Source of the DNA: Cunninghamia lanceolata
Lineage: Eukaryota; Streptophyta; Pinopsida; Cupressales; Cupressaceae
Assembly (NCBI GenBank): GCA_027924645.1
Contig: BSBN01000187.1
Location: forward strand, 18,742,001 to 18,806,000
DNA: 64,000 bases
Direction: 5' to 3'
The stretch's first letter is position 1; the number at the start of each line of letters is the position of its first letter. A program made the translations under genes and the position numbers. The notes under the pieces are model-generated. The model made no database searches, was not told the DNA's origin, and saw nothing but the letters and a program-made list of their open reading frames with translations. Positions 22,514 to 31,692 of the stretch are shown here, one piece after another.

Positions 22514-23301
22514 TGTTGCAAATATGTGCCTAAGTGGTGTTGTCATTGATGTCAACATATCTTTGTTGCCATTGTTGTCAACTGTATCCTTTCTGTTGTC
22601 TGTATAGAAGACTGCATTGTTGAGGATATTGAAAAAATTAATAAGGATCAATGTATGTAGACCATATGGATGAGTAGAGGATTCTCTGAAGAAGCTCTAG
22701 TTAAGTTTTGAATGGTTCGCATGAAGATTTGAAGAAGTTATGGCCATCTAAGTAGAACCAGTTTGTAGTGTTCAGAGAGACAGAGTGACAGGAAAGAGGT
22801 CCGGATTGTTCTGGATATGTCAAATGATCTGCGGATCTAGAGGCATGTTTGGAAAGTTAGTGTGTATCATCCATTCAAGTGGTTTGTGGTTTGGAGGTTC
22901 GCAAGCAATCTTTCTAATGTGACAGTCATGGCAGAAGTGTTCTTGAGGTTCCAAAGGAAGATGTAAGTGATTCTGATGACTTAGAGAAGTGCGGATGTTT
23001 TTGTTTAATTCAATGTGCTTGTGGAGGTCTCTGGATCGTGTGACTGCTATGTTGGAGGTCTGCAGTGAAGTTTGACCTTGTCAAAGAACATTTCCTTCTT
23101 GGTGTTGTTTTTCTTCCCAGTCTTGGCCAACCAGATGACTCAAGCATGTTGCAGATGATCTAAGAGCATTTCTATGGAGCATGGTGTGTTGATTGAAGAA
23201 GATTTGAGTTCCAGTTATGTTTGGTCAAAAGCTTAGTGATTCGCATTAAGTCAAATGTTTGTAGTGCCGACCTTGACGTTCATTCCAAGGTTGATAAAGC
23301 A

Positions 23302-23309
23302 TATAAATA
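23302..23309 (+). promoter_or_regulatory. TATA box of the Copia D LTR
   Basis: TATAAATA in 'aagcatataaatacttg'. The related LTRs have 'tatatata' runs at the matching place (near 1173 and 61231). Confidence 0.55.
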
Positions 23310-23811
23310 CTTGTTGATGAGTTGTGGAAAATCATCCTTGTGCAAAAATAATAAAATCCAAAGAAGGATCAAAGGTAGAGCAGAGCAGAGGAGAAGCAAA
23401 AGAACAAGAGATGTTTAGGATGAAGAATTAGAGAAGAAGTAATTAGGACAGAGCAGAAGTCTTGTTTGCATTCAATGAAACTGAACCAGGCATGAAGTAG
23501 ATGCTATTTATCAATTAATTCTTTATGTATTAAACATAAATTATGTAGGCAGTGATCCTCTCTTGAGCAGTGAGCTCTAGGCAGTGAGCTCAAAGGCATG
23601 TGCCTTCCCTTTTCTTAAGTACTTTTAACAGGGTATGAATCTTGTGGGTTAACCCCCACTGTGGTTTTCCCTTAACTAGGTTTCCACGTAAAAAATTCTA
23701 GTGTTATGTGTGCTTTATTTATTTATGCTCTTGTGTTATTGATTCATGCTTTAATGTTTATCTGATTGAAAGTTGTTAAAGAAGATTAAAAGAAGAAAAG
23801 GTTAGATTGTG

Positions 23812-23845
23812 GGACAACTGATTCACCCCCCCCTCTTAGTTGTCC
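23812..23845 (+). repeat. C-rich-loop hairpin near the LTR end
   Basis: Arms GGACAACT (23812-23819) and AGTTGTCC (23838-23845) enclose an 18-nt loop with a run of eight C. Matching hairpins occur at 658-690, 31598-31629 and 60714-60744 in the other copies of this LTR family, with a paired substitution in the last. Confidence 0.75.
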
Positions 23846-23862
23846 GGACTAATTCCAACAAT

Positions 23863-23874
23863 TGGTATCAGAGC
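23863..23874 (+). other. Primer binding site of Copia D
   Basis: TGGTATCAGAGC two bases after the LTR end; initiator Met tRNA type. Confidence 0.93.
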
Positions 23875-23884
23875 AAGGTTCCTC

Positions 23885-25055
23885 TAAAAGAAGCTTAACT
23901 ACCTTAGGAGATCCAAGATTTTGACTTACAAGAAGGATAGTCTGAGATTTGATAGAACAAATTACTCTGTTTGAAAGAGTCACATGGAGTGCCATTTGCA
24001 ATGCATGGATGATGCTTATTGGGCAATAACCAATGTTGAGTATAAAGCTCCAGAGAAAGGTCCTTCAACTCTAGATCAAATCAAAGATGCTGAAAATAAC
24101 CTTTGAGCTAAAGAAGCCTTGTTGAGTGCTCTGACTGATTCAGAAATGACAAATGTCTTTGGACTAAAAACTCCTCATGAAATCTGGAAGAAGTTGGAGA
24201 ATCTTTATGAAGGCGATGAATATGTCAAATGTGCCAAGCTACAAAGTCTGAGAGGAAATTTTGAAAATATGAGGAAGGAGTCACAGATGATGAATCTGAT
24301 CATGGAGGTGCCATTGAAGATGATTGGGTATTCATTGCTATCAAAGAAGAAGATCTAGTGTCTACTAAATCTGCTAGCTGTGTAAATGTGGAAAGTGCCT
24401 TGGCTACTCAGGTTGTTGAAAAGGATGAATGGGTGATTGATAGTGGATGTTCTCATCATATGACTGATGATAAAAGTAAGTTTATAAACTTTGAAAAATA
24501 TGAAGGTGGAATTGTCAAATTTGGAGACAACTCAGCTGGTAGAATCCATGGCAGAGGATCCATCTCTTTTCATGGTAAGAATAACACAAATGATGTTCTA
24601 TATGTGGAAGGGCTGAAGCATAATCTTCTTAGTGTTGGACAGTTGGTTGACAAGGGTTATGATCTTTGATTCAAGGATGGCAAATGCAGAATCTTGGAAA
24701 GCTCTGGAACTGAAATTACATCTGGTACACAAACTAGAGATAATATCATTCAATTAAGTAGTTCTGGTAAAAGTCGTTTGATTGCATAGACATATCAGAG
24801 TTGGTTGTGGCATAGGAGAATGTGTCATGTGAATTTTGATAACATTGTCAAGATAAGTTCTACTCAGGCTATGAGAGATCTCCCAAGACTTGTGAAACCT
24901 GATAGCGTGTGTAGAGAATGTCAATTGGGTAAATAGAACAAAACATCATTCAAAAGCAAAGAACAATTTTCAAGTGAGTGATTGGAACTTGTACATACTG
25001 ATCTATGTGGTCCTGCTAGAATTAGGAGTGTGCAAGGAGATAGATATATTATGTT
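23885..25055 (+). pseudogene. Copia D gag-protease-integrase, truncated
   Basis: Plus-strand polyprotein remains: a gag UBN2-type segment (EIWKKLENLYEGDEYVK, 24119-24358), protease core WVIDSGCSHHMTDD (24430-24470), pre-integrase WHRRMCHVNFDNIV near 24810, and the integrase start LELVHTDLCGPARIRSVQGD near 24980-25040. Gag runs almost straight into protease, so the zinc-knuckle region has been deleted. Stops are frequent in the first 230 bases. The frame ends abruptly at 25055, where the Gypsy B LTR begins, just after the first integrase aspartate. The Cys after DSG (DSGCSHHM) is common in Sirevirus-type Copia elements. Confidence 0.88.
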
Positions 25056-26027
25056 TGTTTAGGGTAAAATTGGATTTTGTTAATCTTTTGTTGTTTATAT
25101 GTTAAAATCTATCTCTTCACTAAACATTGAAGGATCTAGGGTTGAGTGGCGAGCACTATCATACCCTAGGTCACTTGCAAATGAAGGGAAACTTGGATTA
25201 GGGAATTTAATTATTAATTTTCCCTCTCTTGTGTCCAATTAACCATTAAAACCCTAATTATGCAAATACGGCAACAAATTGACGAAAGACAGAAAAAGCT
25301 CTTACAAGCGGGAGTAAAATGACAAATCACAAAATACCTATTTTCAGGGTTCCAAGGCGAAATAGTCGGGGACACTAGTGTGGGTGTCCAAGTCTAAGGG
25401 ACCTACTTTTTCAGGGAATCTGGACCTCCTTCCGACATTGATCAGCCCTGTAACTTCTATTTCCTGAAATCTATCTGCGGAGGACACTGTTGTGGGTGCC
25501 CTAGTCCTAGAAGGGCTGCTTTGCCTGACTTTTCTTCAGATCCTAAATCCTTGATGCCTGCCACTCCTTCCTGCAACTCCACTTTTTCCAAATGTGACAC
25601 CTATAACCTGTAATCACAAGACTTGGTTTGGGTGTTGTGGTGTTTAGAGGCTTGCCTCAGTCAAGCCCTAGAGGACACTTCAGTCTCTAAACACCGTTGT
25701 TAGACAAAGAGTGCATTCCCTTGTCAGGTAGAGGCAAAAACCAAAGGAATCAATGATAAAAACACAATGATATGTCACCTTGTAGTGAAACTCTCATGGA
25801 GGGAGATGCTCTTCATGCCATGAGAAGATTGATGCTCAAATCTACAAATATCAACACATAAAACATACAAGTCTGCTCTTGCAACACAATAGAAAGCCTT
25901 GAATCAACTTGAGAATGCCTAGAGTTCACAGTGATCATCTAGTTTACAAATGAATGCCTAAACATGCTTATATATGCACCTACAAGCATTCCCACCAAAA
26001 TTTTAAAAATTAAACTTTACCATGTCA
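25056..26027 (-). mobile_element. 3' LTR of Gypsy B
   Basis: Plus strand TGTTTAGGGTAAAATTGG to TTTACCATGTCA. It matches 30604-31574 throughout with scattered differences. It contains two copies of an imperfect palindrome ending 'ccaagtc' or 'cctagtc' near 25370 and 25480. Confidence 0.9.
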
Positions 26028-26035
26028 GAAAAAGA

Positions 26036-26169
26036 ACCAACTAACGGTCATAAATCGACACTTGAAAATTAGGGTTGCCCCAAAATAGGGGAGGACTGGG
26101 GCACCAACTAACGGTCATAAACTGACACCCAAAAATTAGGGCTGCCCCAAAATAGGGCCGGACTAGGGC
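26036..26169. repeat. 67-bp tandem duplication
   Basis: Two adjacent units starting 'accaactaacggtcataaa' at 26036 and 26103, each ending in a 'ggactggggc'/'ggactagggc' motif. They differ at a handful of positions. Confidence 0.88.
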
Positions 26170-26655
26170 ATGGGCGCCCAAGTCCTCCCCCCTATTTTAG
26201 GTAGGATATAGCTCAAGGGGTCCTCCTAGGTCCCATTTGCCATGAAACCTAGGTCTCATTCCATCGGGATGCTAAAATATGAACTAAAATGTCCTAAATG
26301 CATACTAAAGACCCGGGAGCTAAACCTTATAAGGGAAAAGCCCCCAAGGGGACATTTTCTAACATTACATTTAGTCCCCACTTTAATGTATGTATAAACG
26401 TGAGGCCAATACATGCATTAAAGTAAGGTCACAAACACAGCAAACACACCAAGCACGGAGAAGAAACACCAATCACATAGAAAACAGTAACAGGCACACA
26501 AAACACGGAGAAGATAGTTACAATCACACAGAACACGATGAAGACAGTCAATGCATAGAAGACACATTAATGCATGGAAGACATAAATGATATCTTTTTT
26601 TTTTCTTTTTCTCATATATATGAAATGCAAATGCAAGTACTAGAAAGTAAACAAA

Positions 26656-26807
26656 CCTCCCAAAATGTAGGAAGCATTACTTGAAGGTGCTGGTCTTTGC
26701 ATATGGGGCAACACACGCAATACACGCAAAACCTCCCAAAATGCATGAAGCACTACTTAAAGGTGTTGGTCTCTGCATATGGGGCAACAAACATGCCACA
26801 CAAAACA
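26656..26807. repeat. 76-bp tandem duplication
   Basis: Units start at 26656 and 26732 with 'cctcccaaaatg' and share 'ggtgttggtct(t/c)tgcatatgg'-type sequence and 'ggggcaaca'. Confidence 0.85.
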
Positions 26808-28129
26808 AGCATGCCAAAATACACACACTTGAAGACACGGAGAAAACACGGAAGACAAGTGATGGAGTGTACCTATTTCTAGGTCTAACACCATCTCAGG
26901 CACATTACAGGCACACACCGATGATTGGGTTTCGAAAACAATCACCAAAAACATGCTTAAGGGTTGAGTTAGTCATAGAACTGCTCCCCGCCTCCATAGA
27001 GGACTTTTGAAAATGACATTATGATGTAATCTGCTCCAAGAAATACACCAGCCCCGCCTCTGTAGAGGGCTTAAGATAAAAAAGGATATACGTAATATCC
27101 TACCTCTACAGAGGGCTTATATGATTGATTGATTGATTACAAACAAACTCAGGATGTAGGATGCACTCATTGAGCAAGTCTTTAGAATGCACCTAAGGAC
27201 AAGCACATAGATAACATCTATAATAGACAGCTTACCTTATATATGCCCCCACCTTAAGGTGGTTGATATCAGTTATCGATATCAAGCACATTAAGGTAGG
27301 AAGAAAACACACAAGGGAACACCGACTTTCGCAAAGCCCATTCCCCTCTGAGGTGACATGTACTTTATGATTGCCAAATGTTCCCACAAACACAATCCCT
27401 ACAAGAAACATTTTAGTGTCTACAATATCATGATAAACAACAACATCAATGCATATGATTAACCACACAAAGAGCCAAGATTATACAACAAATTTAGAGT
27501 TTGAGGATAATCATGGGGCTATATCATGAAGCTCTCTAAATCGAGTACCACCAAGGCCAGATTCAAAGGCATACAAAGGTGTACAGGGCAGCAATATTGT
27601 TAAGGTTTGTAAATGTGACAGAAACATCATGAAATTCACTATGTGGAAAGCATGATTGCTTCCACTAGCCAAGCGTCGGATAAGATATACAACCCCATCG
27701 TCATATTAGGAACTAAGTCCATTTGTTGATTCTCTTGAAAGGGACACTAGGTCCGCATCAGTATCAATGTTTGTCATCATCCACCCGCTAGATGGAAAAA
27801 ATAAATAAGAGAGGAGAAACAAGTGTCTTAGGGATAGTCATGTAGGAGGGTGCCCCCAAGTCACCAATAGCGACGCTATGTCCGTAAGACACAACACACA
27901 ACAATGCAATTAGAGAGAGGCAATATAGAAGAATGCTGATACAAATAGAAGGTCACAATAGAGGCAGTCTCCTGGTATCCCAAACCTTATGGGATAATCT
28001 GAGGTCATCCCAGGGGGCCTAAACAACATATAACACATTACGGGGGAAACACATCATGAGAGAGATAAAGGGTTAGAGATACTTACCTGTAGGGCCCCTT
28101 TCGGGCTAGAAGTTGTCTATAAGCAAATC

Positions 28130-29010
28130 ATCATCATCATCTTCCCACTCCCTAATGTTGGAGGATAATGGGACATACGGTACCATAGCCAAGTTTATAT
28201 CTTGGTCATCATGTTGTTCATTGTTAGGATCATCTTTGTTTGGTTGAATGTTGGGATCAATGTTGTCTTGTTGAGAGGCAAGGTTTATAGCATAAACTTG
28301 TCTTCTTTTTCTTCTTTCTCTTGCTTTTCTATTTCATTTTATTTTACCACTTATCTCTTGCAAGATAGGGCTATCCTCTTTCATAGTCTTGTGCAAATGA
28401 GAAGATGAAGTGTCAGGGTCAAACCTCATTTGTCATGGTGGGACATTTTGTTGTTGACAATGGTTTCCCAATCCTTGTAAGGATTTTGGGGGGGAACCTC
28501 AACACAGGGACCTTGTCCTTTCGGTCTAAAGTTCTCTTCACATGTGGTTTGTTTCTCTTTTGTCATTTCTTGTTTAGAGGGACTAGGTACTTCAGTTTTA
28601 TCCCAAAATTAATTCAACTTGTAATGTTTTTGCTAAACCAAAGGTTTATACTTGTTTCGAGGGACGGTGATTATACGACCATCTGGAGGGAATTTCAGAC
28701 AGTGGTGTATTGTTGAAGGGATGGCTTTTATTTATTTTAGCCAAGAATGTCCCAATTTAATGCGAAAGAGGTTAGAAATGGGGAAAACATAAAATAATTG
28801 TTTGACATGTTTTCTGAATAATGTTACTAACAATGATATCTTACCCAAAGGCTTGATAAAGGTTCCTTTATGTGTCTTAATCATCATGCTCGAGAGGTCA
28901 TAAGAACCTTGCATTAGTTGATGTGAAAAGAGGAACTCCTCAGTGGCAGCATTAGTCATGAAATTAGGATTGATAAGAGTTCCATTCACAAGGTTTCCCA
29001 TTATTTTCAC
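28130..29010 (-). pseudogene. Gypsy B protease-like polyprotein fragment
   Basis: The minus strand reads GTLINPNFMTNAATEEF, then IKTHKGTFIKPLGKISLLV and FRIKLGHSWLKS, then AIPSTIHHCLKFPPDG. The arrangement (flap-like segment, 'LG.PWL', 'PS..H.CLKF..G') follows the retropepsin region of plant Ty3/Gypsy polyproteins. The catalytic D-T/S-G is not present; the matching place reads TNAAT, so it should be inactive. Stops follow. An acidic run of five Asp (near 28125) and a PERGPTG segment lie further down in other frames. Reverse transcriptase would be expected next but is absent. Confidence 0.55.
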
Positions 29011-29280
29011 AGTAATGTAAAGAGGTCATTTTTCTCCAGTTGTTCTATCATGAGGACTAAAGAAAATTTTAGGTTCAGGAGCCTTTCTTTTCATGTAAGG
29101 TCCAAGAGGGAACCTATTGTTTCTATTATGATTAGAGGCAATATTTATATGCTCAAATCAATTCCAAATCAAATTTTTAAAGCTTTTCAAAATTGGTGCA
29201 AAAGACAAGAGCAAAAACAGCCCAGAATGCTTGATTTTTTGATACTTTTCAATGCAAATGATTGAAGTAATGAATGTTGT

Positions 29281-29955
29281 GAGGATTTCAGTCAAGGGTA
29301 GAAAGTTATATGTCTTATATCAGTCCAAAATAGCAATATAATCACTCTCAACAAACTCTTGATTCAAATCCAAGATAATGCCAAGTCAAAATATAGTGAA
29401 AATATGTCAAAATAGGCACTTTTTTCACCAAAATTTAATGTGAAAGGCATAACAAAGGGTGTTGTGAGGAAAATGATGATGGATAGAAAATAATATCAGT
29501 AATAACAGCCACTTTGTGCCAAAATACCCAACACAATATGCTTTTAGTGCCACTTAAGGTAAAACCCTAGTGAAAATATAGCAAAAATAAGCTATTTTTT
29601 TCACAGTTTTTCGATTCCAAGACCTAGCAAAGGAGGTTTTGTAATGAATTTTAGGAGGTATATCATATAATATCAATAATATCAGTCACCTCAATCCATC
29701 AAAATTTATCACAACATGCTTGGAGTGCAAACTAGGTCAAACCCTAGGGCAAAAATAATCAAAATGTGTAGTTTTTCACCGAATTTTCACTACAAGAGCC
29801 CGTTAAAAGGGTGTTGTGAAGATTTTTATGAGGGGAAGAAAATTACTATGCTGATAACAGAAAAATAATTAAAAAATACCTTTCACAACATGTCTACAGT
29901 GCAAGTTTGGAGAGTCGATAAGGCCAAATTTAGTGAAAATCGTTGTTTTCGAAGC
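29281..29955 (-). repeat. Tandem array of about 180-bp units in the Gypsy B leader
   Basis: Units start at 29281, 29466, 29643 and 29818 (lengths 185, 177, 175 and a partial fourth). On the plus strand each opens with 'ga(g/a)ga'-like sequence after 'gttgt', carries 'aatatcagt(a/c)a' and 'caacatgc' blocks in the middle, 'ccctag..aaaat' and 'tttttcacc', and closes 'aaagggtgttgt'. They are strongly diverged, so the array is old. It lies between the primer site and the protease-like fragment. Confidence 0.75.
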
Positions 29956-30587
29956 CCTAGATTTGAGATCTTGGGATAAAATTCTATGTGAATGCTTTGA
30001 AGTTTAATTTATGATGAAATTGAATTTCTCTTAGATCTGAAAATGATTTTCAAGCCTTAACATGCAAAATGCCCATGCAAATTTAATGAAAATGCACCAA
30101 AATTGCTAGTTTTTTGTTGAAATTTTCTTTGTAAAAATGCAAATATTTTAAATCTAAATGCAAATTTGCACTAAAATGAAAGACTACAGCTAAATTTTAA
30201 TTTGAATGAGCCTCTAAAACCAGTAGAAAAATCTAATAAAATATTTTGCCTACAAACCCTAGATTTTGGAATTACTAGGTTATATACAATTGTCAAAATT
30301 TCCAAAAAACCCTAGCAATTAAATGATCAAAATGCAATGCAAAATTTTAAATTTTTGTATTTTTCTATATTTTATATCAGATCCTATGCAAAAATCATGA
30401 ATTAGGAAAATTTAGGAAGAATTGATGTAATTTAGTAAGCCAAACAATGCAATTTTTTTGTATTTTTTCAATTTTTCATTTTTTTTGAATTTTTTTAAAT
30501 GCAATAAAGTAAATGACCAAATAAATGAATGAAATCACACCAAATCTAAAGTAAAACACTAATCAAGTTGCAATTTAAGTCCAAAAA
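29956..30587. other. AT-rich leader of Gypsy B
   Basis: Very AT-rich, with long T runs near 30450-30500 and no ORF. 'aaaccctag' words recur near 30247 and 30310, and may be remains of further units of the array to the left. Confidence 0.45.
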
Positions 30588-30600
30588 CATGGGTTCACCA
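30588..30600 (-). other. Putative primer binding site of Gypsy B
   Basis: The minus strand reads TGGTGAACCCATG three bases inside the right LTR. TGG suits a tRNA CCA end, but I cannot assign the tRNA, so this also only weakly supports orientation. Confidence 0.45.
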
Positions 30601-30603
30601 AAA

Positions 30604-31574
30604 TGTTTAGGGTAAAATTGGATTTTGTTAATCTTTTGTTGTTTAGATGTTAAAATCCGCCTCTCCACTAAACATTGAAGGATCTAGGGTCGAGTGGTGA
30701 GCACTATCATACCCTAGGTCACTTGCAAATGAAAGGAAACTTGGATTAATAAATTTAATTATTAATTTTCCTTCTTTTATGTCCAATTAACCATTAAAAC
30801 TCTAATTATGCAAATACGGCAACAAATTGACGAAAGACAGAAAAAGCTCTTACAGGCGGGAGTAAAATGACAAATCACAGAATACCTATTTTTGGGGTTC
30901 TAAGGAAGAATAGTCAGGGACACTAGTGTGGGCGTCTAAGTCTAAGGTACCTACTTTTTCAGGGAATCTAGGCCTCCTTCCGACACTGATCAGCCCTATA
31001 ACTTTTGTTTCCTGAAATCTGTCTACAGAGGACACTATTGTGGGCACCCTAGTCCTAGAAGTGCTCCTTTGTTTGACTTTTCTTTAGATCCTGAATCCTT
31101 GATGCCTGCCACTCCTTCCTGCAACTCCACTTTTCCCAAATGTGACACATGTAACCTGTAATCATAAGACTTGGTTTGGGGTTGTGGTGTTTAGAGGCTT
31201 GCCTCAGTTAAGGCCCAGAGGACACTTAAGTCTCTGAACACTGTTGTCAGAGTAAGAGTGTGTACCCTTGTGGGGCAGAGCCAAAAACCAAAGGAATCAA
31301 TGATAAAAACACAATAATATGCCACTTTGTAGTGAAGCTCTCATGGAGGGAGATGCTCTTCATGCCATGAGAAGATTGATTCTCAAATCTACAAATATCA
31401 ACACATAAAACATACAAGTCTGCTCTTACAACACAATAGAAAGCCTTGAATCACCTTGAGAATGCTTAGAGTTCACAATGATCATCTAGTTTACAAATGA
31501 ATGCCTAAACATGCTTATATATGTACCTACAAGCATTCCCCCCAAGATTTTAAAAATCAAACTTTACCGTGTCA
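30604..31574 (-). mobile_element. 5' LTR of Gypsy B
   Basis: Plus strand TGTTTAGGGTAAAATTGG to TTTACCGTGTCA, partner of 25056-26027. It ends 7 bp before a truncated Copia LTR. Confidence 0.9.
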
Positions 31575-31581
31575 GCAAAAG

Positions 31582-31681
31582 TGTTAGATTTAGGACAGAC
31601 AACTGAGAGGGGGGGGTGAATTAGTTGTCCAAAACTTTCTTGCAATTAACCAGTTAAATCCTTTCCAACTATACTTTTTTA
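31582..31681 (-). mobile_element. 100-bp fragment of a Copia LTR
   Basis: Begins TGTTAGATTTAGGACAGAC and carries the family hairpin at 31598-31629, matching the first 100 bp of the solo LTR at 642. The remainder of the LTR is missing. An 11-bp direct repeat GTCAGCAAAAG flanks it (31571-31581 and 31682-31692). Confidence 0.75.
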
Positions 31682-31692
31682 GTCAGCAAAAG

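Larger units (their letters stand above)
22514..23860 (+). mobile_element. 5' LTR of Copia D
   Basis: 1347 bp from TGTTGCAAATATG to AATTCCAACA, followed by a Copia primer site at 23863. It is the same family as the LTRs at 642-1697 and 60704-61788: a 'gtcattgatgtcaaca' block near its start, a 'gggttaacccccactgtgg' block near 23645, and the C-rich hairpin at 23812-23845. A TATA box is at 23302. Confidence 0.88.
26028..28129 (-). other. Gypsy B 3' non-coding region
   Basis: Non-coding, with modular repeats: a 67-bp duplication (26036-26169), degenerate 'cacggagaagac' units (26430-26590), a 76-bp duplication (26656-26807) and three 'cctc(c/t)(a/g)(t/c)agagg' palindromes with trailing 'actt'/'gctt' (near 26992, 27056 and 27103). 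The short plus-strand ORFs (26390-26590, 26681-27010) fall on these repeats and are not credible genes. The order of modules matches Gypsy A at 6571-8760. Confidence 0.55.
25056..31574 (-). mobile_element. Gypsy B, polymerase-less LTR element
   Basis: Two directly repeated LTRs of 972 and 971 bp (25056-26027 and 30604-31574) enclose 4.6 kb. Orientation is minus, based on a protease-like reading at 28130-29010 and a TGG primer-like site beside the right LTR. There is no gag helical domain, reverse transcriptase or integrase, so it could only move with enzymes supplied in trans. It interrupts Copia D at 25055. The flanking pentamers (ATGTT and GCAAA) do not match, so no target duplication is confirmed. 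It appears related to Gypsy A. Confidence 0.8.

Noticed and set aside
26390..27010. Plus-strand ORFs that look like repeat proteins
   Set aside because: They follow tandem DNA repeats in the Gypsy B non-coding region.
27121..27137. (gatt)n and other short microsatellites, also 'acacacac' near 1140
   Set aside because: Four or five units only; ordinary simple sequence.
25051..31579. Target duplication for Gypsy B
   Set aside because: Flanking pentamers ATGTT and GCAAA do not match; not claimed.
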